Origin: Clostridia bacterium
GTDB taxonomy: Bacteria; Bacillota; Clostridia; Oscillospirales; CAG-272
Direction: 5' to 3'
DNA length: 32,944 nucleotides
Assembly (NCBI GenBank): GCA_017463445.1
Contig: JAFTPF010000033.1
Span: forward strand, 1-32,944
Below are positions 7,471-14,106 of the stretch, in pieces. A program made the position numbers and the translations under genes. How positions within the stretch are numbered: the first letter of the stretch is position 1; the number at the start of each line of letters is the position of its first letter. The notes under the pieces are model-generated. The model did no database searches, was not told the DNA's origin, and saw only the letters and a list, made by a program, of their open reading frames with translations.

Positions 7471-8847
7471 TCAGACCATTTCTTCGGGGTGGAACACCTC
7501 GTCGAAACGCTCGGCGGTGAGGAAGCCCAGAGCTACGCAAGCTTCCTTCAGAGAGATGTTCTCTTTGTAAGCCTTCTTTGCGGTCTTGGCGGCGTTCTCG
7601 TAGCCGATATAGGGGTTCAGCGCGGTCACCAGCATCAGGGAGTTGTGGAGATTGTGGTGCATCTTCTCACGGTTTGCCTTGATACCGACAGCACAGTTGT
7701 TGTTGAAGGAGAGGATTGCCTCAGTCAGCAGTCTTGCGGACTGAAGGAAATTATAAGAGGTAACGGGCATGAACACGTTCAGCTCAAAGTTACCCTGAGA
7801 TGCCGCCATACCGACGGCAACGTCGTTGCCCATGACCTGTACGGCAACCATGGTCAGCGCTTCGCACTGAGTGGGGTTGACCTTGCCGGGCATGATGGAG
7901 GAGCCGGGCTCGTTTTCGGGGATGAAGATCTCACCCAGACCGTCACGGGGACCGGATGCCAGCCAGCGCACATCGTTGGCGATCTTCAAGAGGTCTGCCG
8001 CCAGCGCCTTCATGGCACCGTGCGCGAAGACGATCTCGTCCTTGGAGGTGAGGGCGTGGAACTTGTTGGAAGCAGTCACGAAGGTCTTGCCGGTGAGCTG
8101 GGAAACAGCCTCGGCAACCTTCACGTCAAAGCCCTTGGGGGTGTTAAGTCCCGTGCCGACTGCGGTGCCGCCCAACGCAAGCTCCTTCAGCTCGGGGAGA
8201 GCGATCATAAGCAGCTTCTTGTCCTTCTCCAAAGAGGAGCGCCAGCCGGAGATCTCCTGGCTGAACTTGATGGGGGTAGCGTCCTGCAGGTGTGTTCTAC
8301 CGGACTTCACGATGCCTTCGTTCTCGGCTTCGAGACGCTTGAAGGTCTCGATGAGTACGTCGATGGCGGGGATCAGCTTATCCTCGATGGCGATTACCGC
8401 AGAGATGTGCATTGCGGTGGGGTAGGTGTCGTTGGAGGACTGGCTCATATTGATGTCGTCATTGGGGTGGAGGAGTTTCTTACCTGCGATCTCGTTGCCG
8501 CGGTTGGCAATGACCTCGTTGGCGTTCATGTTAGACTGGGTACCGGAGCCGGTCTGCCAGACCACCAGCGGGAAATGATCGTTAAGGCTGCCGCTGATGA
8601 CCTCGTCACAAGCGGCGGAGATGGCAGAGAGCTTCTCGTCGGTCATCTTCTCGGGCTTCAGCGCATTGTTTGCCATTGCGGCTGCCTTCTTCAGGATGCC
8701 GAAGGCGTGGGTGATCTCTCGGGGCATGGTCTCGATGCCCACGCCGATGGGGAAGTTTTCACGGGAACGCTGGGTCTGGGCTGCCCAATACTTGTCGGCA
8801 GGAACCTTAACCTCACCCATAGAGTCATGTTCAATACGGTATTCCAT
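7471..8847 (-). CDS. fumC: Class II fumarate hydratase
   Basis: The 458-residue length is normal for class II (iron-independent) fumarase. The family signature GSSIMPGKVNPTQCE, the substrate-site segments TGSGTQSNMNANEV and SGRTHLQDATP, and the N-terminal DSMGEVKVPADKYW are all present. It interconverts L-malate and fumarate in the cytoplasm as a homotetramer. The gene lies 27 bp after the dehydrogenase gene and 22 bp before hdrB. In an anaerobe with a downstream fumarate reductase-like pair, the likely direction is malate to fumarate. Other members of this superfamily (aspartase, argininosuccinate lyase) have different signatures. Confidence 0.95.
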   Translation of the reverse strand: MEYRIEHDSMGEVKVPADKYWAAQTQRSRENFPIGVGIETMPREITHAFGILKKAAAMANNALKPEKMTDEKLSAISAACDEVISGSLNDHFPLVVWQTGSGTQSNMNANEVIANRGNEIAGKKLLHPNDDINMSQSSNDTYPTAMHISAVIAIEDKLIPAIDVLIETFKRLEAENEGIVKSGRTHLQDATPIKFSQEISGWRSSLEKDKKLLMIALPELKELALGGTAVGTGLNTPKGFDVKVAEAVSQLTGKTFVTASNKFHALTSKDEIVFAHGAMKALAADLLKIANDVRWLASGPRDGLGEIFIPENEPGSSIMPGKVNPTQCEALTMVAVQVMGNDVAVGMAASQGNFELNVFMPVTSYNFLQSARLLTEAILSFNNNCAVGIKANREKMHHNLHNSLMLVTALNPYIGYENAAKTAKKAYKENISLKEACVALGFLTAERFDEVFHPEEMV

Positions 8848-8874
8848 GTATTTCTATCCTTTCCGTGCAATGGT

Positions 8875-9825
8875 TTAGGTAAAGTCGACCTGATTGATTA
8901 CGTCCTTCAAGCACTGTGCACTGTGCTGCAGACGAGCGGTCTCTTCTTCGGTAAGAGGGGTCAGAACCTTACCGCAAACGCCGTCTCTGCCCACGATGGT
9001 CAGGGTAGAAAGACATACGTCCTCGATGCCGTACTCACCATGCATCATGGAGGATACGGTCATCGCGGTCTCGGCGCCGTTGAGGATGTTCTTGACGATG
9101 TGGCTGGTGGAGATAGCGATAGCATAGTTGGTCACGCCCTTGCGTGCAATGATCTGACCACCCGATTTGCGGACGTGCTGTTCTACATACTCGTGATCCA
9201 GCGGAGGCTGATCAGGCTTGTCATCCTTCAGGCAGGCCTGATACTGATCCACGTTCACATTGGAGATATTTGCCAGAGACCACGGTACGAAGGAGGAGTC
9301 GCCGTGCTCACCGTAAACATATGCGTGTACGTTTGCTTCGTTAATATTATAATATTCAGCCAGATAGGAGCGCAGACGGGCGGTATCCAGAGTAGTACCG
9401 GAACCGATAATGTGATGCTCGGGCAGGCCGGAGTACTTGCAGAACTGATAGGTAATAATATCAACGGGGTTACCGACGATCACGTAGATAGCGTCGGGAG
9501 CAGCCGCCGCGATCTGAGGAATGACACTGCTGGCGATCTTCACGTTGGTCTTCGTCAAATCCAAACGGGTCTGACCGGGCTTTCTGCCAACACCGGAGGT
9601 CAGAATCACGATGTCAGAGCCCTTGGCATCTTCATAATTGCCTGCGTAAATATTGACGGGATAGCTAAAAGGAGTACCCTGGCGGATATCCATTGCCTCG
9701 CCCAGCGCCTTTTCTTCGTTGATGTCGATGATAACGATCTCCGAAACGATTCCCTGTACCGCAAGGGTATAGGCAACGGTGGAACCTACGCTGCCGGCTC
9801 CGATGATAGTGACTTTGTTGCTCAT
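8875..9825 (-). CDS. mdh: LDH-family 2-hydroxyacid dehydrogenase, predicted malate dehydrogenase
   Basis: The 316-residue protein is of the LDH/MDH superfamily. It has the NAD motif GAGSVGS (residues 9-15) with Asp34 (IIDIN), which favours NAD over NADP, the catalytic pair in DTARLR (Asp147, Arg150) and the catalytic His174 in YGEHGDSSF. The overall sequence is LDH-like, but the specificity loop reads SGVGRKPGQTRLDL. Arg81 falls at the position that is Gln102 in lactate dehydrogenases and Arg in malate dehydrogenases. The Q102R change is the classic LDH-to-MDH switch. Together with fumC as the next gene, I predict oxaloacetate reduction to malate. Homology-based annotation would probably say L-lactate dehydrogenase. 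First gene of the operon; GGAG site 7 bases before the ATG. Confidence 0.85.
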   Translation of the reverse strand: MSNKVTIIGAGSVGSTVAYTLAVQGIVSEIVIIDINEEKALGEAMDIRQGTPFSYPVNIYAGNYEDAKGSDIVILTSGVGRKPGQTRLDLTKTNVKIASSVIPQIAAAAPDAIYVIVGNPVDIITYQFCKYSGLPEHHIIGSGTTLDTARLRSYLAEYYNINEANVHAYVYGEHGDSSFVPWSLANISNVNVDQYQACLKDDKPDQPPLDHEYVEQHVRKSGGQIIARKGVTNYAIAISTSHIVKNILNGAETAMTVSSMMHGEYGIEDVCLSTLTIVGRDGVCGKVLTPLTEEETARLQHSAQCLKDVINQVDFT

Positions 9826-9900
9826 TTTATAACTCCTTCACTTTATAATGGACTGTTTTTGAGGGGTATCGCGAATTTTGTCCGCAAATATCCGTTTACT

Positions 9901-9929
9901 ATTATAGCAATTAATAAAGTTTTATTGAA
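9901..9929 (-). promoter_or_regulatory. Promoter of the mdh-fumC-hdr-flx-frd operon
   Basis: On the minus strand a TTCAAT -35 (9929-9924) is followed after 17 bases by a perfect TATAAT -10 (9906-9901). The expected start near 9894 leaves a leader of about 70 bases before the mdh ATG. No further strong promoter or terminator is apparent in the short gaps between the genes downstream, so this is the likely promoter of the whole operon. The flanking sequence is very AT-rich. I do not see a convincing Rex palindrome. Confidence 0.55.
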
Positions 9930-10116
9930 TAGTAAAATTAGAATATATATATATCATTTCGGATATAATGCTCTGCAAACGGTCTGTTTTGGTGCGGTCA
10001 ACGAGTCCAAATCAACTTTTTTGAGGGCAAGCGCACGAATGTGTGCAACAGTTAGCAAAATTGGAGTAAATTTTCGTTTTTTCGACGAACAATTCAAAAA
10101 TTCGATTCACAGGCTC
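9930..10116. other. AT-rich divergent intergenic region
   Basis: Between the divergent mdh operon and epimerase promoters lies a stretch containing a TA-dinucleotide run (about 9945-9956) and no reading frame with a ribosome site. I see no RNA gene or repeat. It may hold upstream elements for both promoters. Confidence 0.4.
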
Positions 10117-10145
10117 TTGACAAATCATCAATATTCAGGTATTAT
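10117..10145 (+). promoter_or_regulatory. Promoter of the epimerase-marR operon
   Basis: TTGACA at 10117-10122 and TATTAT at 10140-10145 are separated by 17 bases. The predicted start is near 10152, and the GGAGG site at 10168-10172 precedes the ATG at 10178. Confidence 0.65.
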
Positions 10146-10177
10146 ATAATATGTGCAAATACGTATTGGAGGCAGTA

Positions 10178-11077
10178 ATGTATACCACGGCAGAAACCCA
10201 TCTCCTGATAAATGGCGACCTGACCGCTGTCATTTCCCGCCGCGGCGGAGAGATCCGTTCGCTGAAGTATCGGGACACTGAGCTGATCTGGCAGGGCGAT
10301 CCAGCCTATTGGGAGGGCAGCGCTCCCCTGCTCTTTCCCTTTTGCGGAAGAGTGAAGGATGGCGTCTACCGCTGGCAGGAGAAGGACTATCCGATGCCCA
10401 TCCACGGCTTTTTGCCCGAAGCAGAGCTGTCTGCCGCCGGGATCGGAAGCAACGCTCTGACGCTTACCCTCACCGATTCGCCTGCGACCCGTGCGGTCTA
10501 TCCGTTTGCATTCAATCTTTCCTTATATTATAAATTGCACGAAAACGCCCTTTCCCTCACTGTGGCTGTGACAGCAGAAGATACAGCACTTCCCTTCTCC
10601 TTCGGTGCTCATCCCGGGTTCAATCTTCCCTGCACTGCAGATGGATTTACCGATGCACGCCTGCAGTTTGACACGTCCGCACCTCTCAGCCAAGTAGAGA
10701 TCACCGAAAACGGTCTGCTGGGCGACGGGCGGAGCGCATTTACCCTGCGCGAAAGCGCGCTTCCCCTCTCTCCCGATCCTGCGGGCGGATGCGGGATCTT
10801 CTTTAAAGTTCCCGATAATAATCGGGCGTTGACCTTGCAGTCCGCTAGTCTGCCCTGTGACATCCGAATGGAATTTGCTGATTTCCCCATCCTCGGTCTG
10901 TGGCACGCAGGAGGCGCACCTTACCTCTGCATCGAGCCCTGGCAGGGACTGCCTGCCCCCGATAACGCTCCCACCGATCTTTCGGATAAGCCAGCCACCG
11001 TCATCCTCGCTCCCGGTGAGCACAAAACCTATACCTTACGGATCGCGCTTCAGCAGAAAGGAACCTGTCATGTATAA
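10178..11077 (+). CDS. LacX-like aldose 1-epimerase family protein
   Basis: The 299-residue protein is of the galactose mutarotase-like fold. Recognisable family segments are WQGDPAYWEGSAPLLFPFCG, PIHGF (His near residue 85) and AHPGFN (His near 149), plus a C-terminal CIEPWQGLP. LacX/YeaD-type members are thought to interconvert anomers of free or phosphorylated sugars; the substrate here is not known. I chose ATG 10178 because GGAGG lies 5 bases upstream, whereas an ATG at 10151 would fall at the expected transcription start. The stop overlaps the start of the MarR gene by 8 bp. Confidence 0.85.
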   Translation: MYTTAETHLLINGDLTAVISRRGGEIRSLKYRDTELIWQGDPAYWEGSAPLLFPFCGRVKDGVYRWQEKDYPMPIHGFLPEAELSAAGIGSNALTLTLTDSPATRAVYPFAFNLSLYYKLHENALSLTVAVTAEDTALPFSFGAHPGFNLPCTADGFTDARLQFDTSAPLSQVEITENGLLGDGRSAFTLRESALPLSPDPAGGCGIFFKVPDNNRALTLQSASLPCDIRMEFADFPILGLWHAGGAPYLCIEPWQGLPAPDNAPTDLSDKPATVILAPGEHKTYTLRIALQQKGTCHV

Positions 11078-11525
11078 CGATCACCTGGAACAATTTACTC
11101 TCACCCTTGCCGATGTTTTGAAGTGTATCAAAAAGCTCAAAGACAATCGTATGAACGCCTACGGACTGCGCAGCAGTCACGTCATTGTCCTGTACGTTTT
11201 GGGGCGCACCCCCGAAGGACTCACCCCCGCCGAGCTGGCGGAAGCAGGCGATGTGGATAAGGCGCTGATCTCCCGTGTGGTGGCAGAGCTCACCGAAAAA
11301 GGCTTCGTGACCGCCGTCAACGCAGGCGGCAGACGCTACAAAGCACGTCTGCGGCTGACAACAGAGGGAAAAGACCTTGCCGATTATATTGCCGGCGTTG
11401 TATCGGAGATCCAGCGGCAGGTCAGCGGAGATATCCCGAAAGAGGATCTGGAGGTCTTCTACCGCACCCTGTTCACCCTGCAAACCAACTTCCACAAGCT
11501 GGTGGAAGCCGACGAAGCCGAATAA
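11070..11525 (+). CDS. MarR-family transcriptional regulator
   Basis: The 151-residue protein has the MarR winged-helix layout: an N-terminal dimerisation helix, a DNA-binding helix-turn-helix (GLTPAELAEAGDVDKALIS, then RVVAELTEKGFV), a wing with basic residues (AGGRRYKARLRLTTEGK) and a long C-terminal dimerisation helix. The AAAGGA site and the ATG at 11070 lie within the end of the epimerase gene, so the two are translationally coupled. It may regulate its own operon, but I do not see a clear palindrome at the upstream promoter. Confidence 0.85.
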   Translation: MYNDHLEQFTLTLADVLKCIKKLKDNRMNAYGLRSSHVIVLYVLGRTPEGLTPAELAEAGDVDKALISRVVAELTEKGFVTAVNAGGRRYKARLRLTTEGKDLADYIAGVVSEIQRQVSGDIPKEDLEVFYRTLFTLQTNFHKLVEADEAE

Positions 11526-11544
11526 TTCGATCAAACATAAATCA

Positions 11545-11566
11545 GCCCGGCAAGTATTTGCCGGGC
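11545..11566 (+). terminator. Terminator of the epimerase-marR operon
   Basis: A 9-bp stem GCCCGGCAA / TTGCCGGGC around a 4-base loop is followed by ATTTTC, 20 bp after the marR stop. It is also the first hairpin of the dispersed hairpin repeat that continues to 11643. Confidence 0.7.
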
Positions 11567-11643
11567 ATTTTCATAGAAGTTTTTGGGATCCAACCCTTTT
11601 TTCAAAAAGGGTTGTCGGGGATCCAAGGGGCGGCGCCCCTTGG
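11567..11643 (+). repeat. Dispersed hairpin repeat, copy 1
   Basis: After the terminator stem come a linker resembling TAGAAGTTTTTGGGATCC, a hairpin with arms CAACCCTTTTT / AAAAAGGGTTG (11591-11614) and a third hairpin CCAAGGGGCG / CGCCCCTTGG (11623-11643). The last hairpin touches the maturase stop codon at 11644. The same order (variable stem, conserved AAGTTTT linker, stem closed by TTTTTTCAAAAA) recurs near 13691, 21906 and 27574. Confidence 0.7.
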
Positions 11644-13020
11644 TCATTCCTCTCGCATCGACTGCGCCACGCGAATCATGATCGCCGCTTCGATGCGCTT
11701 GCGGTGAAGCTCACAGCCCAGCTGATAGACGCCGCGAATGGAGCCGGTGGAGTAGTAGGCGTTTGCCGCACAGCCGCCGCTGCAGTAGAATCGGGCGAAG
11801 CAATCGTTGCACTCGGGGTGGGCGTAGACATTGCAATACTTGAACTCGTCTAAAATCTCGGTGTTCTCAAGGCCGGTGAAGATATTACCCAGCTTGAATT
11901 TCTCGTCGCCCACGAACTGATGGCAGGGGTAGATGTCGCCCGTGGGGGTGACTGCCATGTATTCGGTTCCCACACCGCAGCCGGAGATGCGCTTGACAAT
12001 GCAGGGGCCGCCCTCCAGGTCGATCATATAGTGATAGAAGGTAAATCCGTTGCCCTTCTCTTCCCGCTTCAGCATTTCCTTGGCGAGAATGTCATACTGC
12101 TCCAGCAGCGTGGGCAGATCCTCCTTGGTGAGGGCATAGTCAGCAGTAGCGGGTGCCACTACCGGCTCGATGGAGATCTGCTTGAAGCCGAGATCCGCCA
12201 TATGTAAAATATCGGAAGCAAAGTCGGGATTGTGGTGGGTGTAGGTTCCGCGGATGTAGTAATTCTCCTGTCCCCGCTGATCTGCCCACTTTTGGAACTT
12301 GGGCACGATGGTATCGTAGCATCCCTTGCCCGCCTTGTTCACTCTCATGCGGTCGTTGACGCATTTTCTGCCGTCCAGACTCATGACCACGTTATGCATC
12401 TCGCGGTTGCAGAAGTCCATGACCTCGTCATCCACCAAAAGACCGTTGGTGGTGAAGGTGAAGCGGAATTCCTTGTTGTGCTTCTCTTCCAGAGATCTGC
12501 CGTAGGCAACCAGTTGCTTCACTACCTCGAAATTCAAGGTAGGCTCACCGCCGAAAAAGTCCACTTCCAGATGGCGACGGGTGCCGGAGTGAGCAATGAG
12601 GTAATCGAATGCCGCCTTGCCCACCTCGAAGGACATGAGACCCTTCTCGTGGTACTCGCCCTCACCGGCAAAGCAATATTTGCAGGAGAGATTGCATCCG
12701 TGAGCGATGTGGAGACACATTGCCTTGATCACCGACTGGCGCTTTTTGAAGTCGAAGGCGACTTTGGTAAATTTGTCCTCGGTGAAGAGGCGACCTTCTT
12801 TCTTCAGCTCCTCGATATCGGAATAGAGCTCTTCGATCTCTGCCTCGGTAACGTCGGGATTGTCCTTGAATTTGTCCAACAGGAAGGCGGTGAGGTCGGC
12901 ACGCTCCATCTGCTCGTAGCCCACAATGGCATCAAATGCCACCTCGTCCACAGCGTGAACCGAGCCGGAGTTGGCGTCGATGATGATATTATATCCGTTA
13001 CTTTTGTATGCGTGTATCAT
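11644..13020 (-). CDS. scfB: Radical SAM maturase of the SCIFF peptide (thioether-forming, ranthipeptide type)
   Basis: The 458-residue protein is a radical SAM enzyme with the [4Fe-4S]/SAM motif CNLSCKYC (Cys109, Cys113, Cys116), an N-terminal peptide-recognition-like region of about 95 residues, and a C-terminal SPASM domain with a cysteine series (GCGVGTEY, IYPCHQF, CNVYAHPECNDCFARFYCSGGC). This matches the six-Cys-in-forty-five (SCIFF) maturases such as CteB/Tte1186, which form a cysteine-thioether crosslink in the precursor. The precursor lies at 13854-14006. The start has only a weak ribosome site but lies 3 bp after the stop of the upstream membrane protein, so it is probably translated by coupling. 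Confidence 0.92.
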   Translation of the reverse strand: MIHAYKSNGYNIIIDANSGSVHAVDEVAFDAIVGYEQMERADLTAFLLDKFKDNPDVTEAEIEELYSDIEELKKEGRLFTEDKFTKVAFDFKKRQSVIKAMCLHIAHGCNLSCKYCFAGEGEYHEKGLMSFEVGKAAFDYLIAHSGTRRHLEVDFFGGEPTLNFEVVKQLVAYGRSLEEKHNKEFRFTFTTNGLLVDDEVMDFCNREMHNVVMSLDGRKCVNDRMRVNKAGKGCYDTIVPKFQKWADQRGQENYYIRGTYTHHNPDFASDILHMADLGFKQISIEPVVAPATADYALTKEDLPTLLEQYDILAKEMLKREEKGNGFTFYHYMIDLEGGPCIVKRISGCGVGTEYMAVTPTGDIYPCHQFVGDEKFKLGNIFTGLENTEILDEFKYCNVYAHPECNDCFARFYCSGGCAANAYYSTGSIRGVYQLGCELHRKRIEAAIMIRVAQSMREE

Positions 13021-13023
13021 AGT

Positions 13024-13545
13024 TTAGTCTCGATTCTTGCGGCGATTGCCGCGGATTTTCTTGTATTCTTCACGGGGAAGGATGTAGATTCTCTTCCCGC
13101 AGTAGGGGCAGGTGTAGGTGTCGGTTGCCCTTTTCAGCTCCCGATAGTAACGGCGACGGGGACGGATGTCACGAAGTCCTTCGCCGGACTTATAATTACC
13201 GCGTCTGGTATTGAAGATCCAATCGTACCATCGATCCTCTCCCGGCTCTTCGCAATGGGGGCAACTGAGGGATGCCTCGAAAAAAGGAACTCTGATGAGA
13301 TAGATCACCAATGGGGCGAGCATAAGCACGAAAACGCCGATGATCGCCACAACAACGATTTCTGCAAGCAGGAAACAGGTAAGCAGGAACAGCGGACAAA
13401 GCACCCGCCAGATCCCCACGAATACGCTAAACCAACGATAGCCGTTCAGTCTGCCGCCGTCGATGAAGTCGGGATGCTCTCGGCGTTTGCGCAGTGCTTG
13501 GTATTCAACCTCCCGCCGTTTTTGACGGGACGATTTCTTTGGCAT
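13024..13545 (-). CDS. Membrane protein with zinc-ribbon-like cysteines, unknown function
   Basis: The 173-residue protein starts at ATG 13545-13543 behind a strong AGGAGG site; a longer reading to 13644 would run into a palindromic repeat and is rejected. A basic N-terminus (PKKSSRQKRREVE) is followed by two adjacent hydrophobic segments (roughly residues 35-55 and 58-80), then SCPHCEEPGED and, 50 residues later, TYTCPYCGKRIY, which together could form one zinc ribbon. The C-terminus is very basic. I do not recognise a family. The gene ends 3 bp before the SCIFF maturase start and is very likely cotranscribed with it, so a role in maturation, export or membrane tethering of the peptide is possible but inferred from position only. 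Confidence 0.7.
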   Translation of the reverse strand: MPKKSSRQKRREVEYQALRKRREHPDFIDGGRLNGYRWFSVFVGIWRVLCPLFLLTCFLLAEIVVVAIIGVFVLMLAPLVIYLIRVPFFEASLSCPHCEEPGEDRWYDWIFNTRRGNYKSGEGLRDIRPRRRYYRELKRATDTYTCPYCGKRIYILPREEYKKIRGNRRKNRD

Positions 13546-13621
13546 TGTCGTTCCTCCTGCGGTGATTGGCAATATATCCCGTTGCAGACAAACAATTTTA
13601 TCTGTACAAGCCCTCTGTGCG

Positions 13622-13677
13622 CGGTGGGAGTCGTAGTTGCGCATAGCGCATCTACTGCCCCCGCCCTACGAGGTTTA
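13622..13677. repeat. Palindromic GTAGTTGCGC element, copy 1
   Basis: The core GTAGTTGCGC-ATA-GCGCATCTAC (13633-13655) is a near-perfect inverted repeat inside G-rich and C-rich flanks, ending in the outer sequence GCCCCCGCCCTACG. A second copy in the same orientation lies at 14107-14160, and the outer sequence matches the ends of the 127-bp element at 25957-26083. Confidence 0.7.
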
Positions 13678-13690
13678 GCAAATTTCGCCG

Positions 13691-13816
13691 CCTGACAAGC
13701 ACTTGTCGGGCTTTTATAAAAGTTTTGGGAGTTCCAAGAACCTTTTTTCAAAAAGGTTCTTGGCGGGATGCAAGGGCAGAGCCCTTGCCGTGCTTTGGGA
13801 CTATGTCCCAAAGCAC
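13691..13816. repeat. Dispersed hairpin repeat, copy 2 (four hairpins)
   Basis: Four stems stand head to tail: 13691-13710 (CCTGACAAG / CTTGTCGGG), 13734-13763 (CCAAGAACC ... GGTTCTTGG closed by TTTTTTCAAAAA), 13770-13788 (GCAAGGGC / GCCCTTGC) and 13790-13816 (GTGCTTTGGGAC / GTCCCAAAGCAC). The scfA terminator forms a fifth. No protein is supported here. Confidence 0.75.
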
Positions 13817-13847
13817 GAAAAAGCCGCAGACAAGCTGCGGCTTTTTC
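13817..13847 (-). terminator. scfA: Terminator of the SCIFF precursor gene
   Basis: The stem AAAAAGCCGCAG / CTGCGGCTTTTT with a 5-base loop lies 6 bp downstream of the scfA stop. It has a U-run in either direction and so can terminate on both strands. Confidence 0.75.
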
Positions 13848-13853
13848 ATCCAA

Positions 13854-14006
13854 TTACTTGGACTTTTTCAGCTGCTCGCACTGCTGGTTTGCAACGCTGC
13901 AGGAAGTCTTGCTTGCAGACTGGCAAGAGGTCTGGCACTCGCCGCAGCCGCCACGCTTAGCGGATGCTTCCAGGTTTCTGGAGTTCAGGGTTTTGATTCT
14001 CTTCAT
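13854..14006 (-). CDS. scfA: SCIFF (six-Cys-in-forty-five family) ranthipeptide precursor, five-Cys variant
   Basis: A 50-codon gene with a strong AGGAGG site reads MKRIKTLNSRNLEAS... and has cysteines at 21, 24, 28, 36 and 43. The leader MKRIKTLN and the core GCGECQTSCQSA...KTSC.VANQ.CE identify the SCIFF family. The usual family core has CQSACKTSCTVANQ; here residues 29-41 read QSASKTSCSVANQ, so Cys32 and Thr37 are both Ser. In the characterised CteA peptide, as I recall, the maturase joins Cys32 to Thr37. The gene has its own promoter and terminator and is separated from the maturase by about 830 bp. The predicted product is a modified secreted peptide or signal; whether this variant is crosslinked is unclear. 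Confidence 0.9.
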   Translation of the reverse strand: MKRIKTLNSRNLEASAKRGGCGECQTSCQSASKTSCSVANQQCEQLKKSK

Positions 14007-14041
14007 GATAATTCCTCCTGTAAAGTGTATATGCTTTTATT

Positions 14042-14070
14042 ATGGTAGCATAAAATCGGGATTTTGTCAA
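14042..14070 (-). promoter_or_regulatory. scfA: Promoter of the SCIFF precursor gene
   Basis: On the minus strand TTGACA (14070-14065) and TACCAT (14047-14042) are separated by 17 bases, about 36 bases upstream of the scfA ATG. With the terminator at 13817-13847 this gives a transcript of roughly 220 bases. Confidence 0.75.
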
Positions 14071-14106
14071 CGGGTTTTGCGAAAAAGATGAAATATATCG
14101 GGATTT

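Noticed and set aside
8875..9825. Plain L-lactate dehydrogenase annotation
   Set aside because: The overall similarity is to LDH, but Arg at the specificity position and the fumarase neighbour favour malate dehydrogenase.
9826..9905. A Rex redox-sensor site at the operon promoter
   Set aside because: I looked for TTGTTAA-type inverted repeats and found only AT-rich sequence without the required symmetry.
7447..10149. A 900-codon open frame on the plus strand
   Set aside because: It is antisense to fumC and mdh, which carry full family motifs. The long frame follows from biased codon use on the opposite strand, and it has no ribosome site or recognisable domain.
12232..13695. A 487-codon plus-strand open frame
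   Set aside because: It is antisense to the SCIFF maturase and the membrane/zinc-ribbon gene and ends in repeats.
13703..14091. Several short plus-strand frames over the hairpin array and scfA
   Set aside because: They cover palindromes and the antisense of the SCIFF precursor, and lack ribosome sites.
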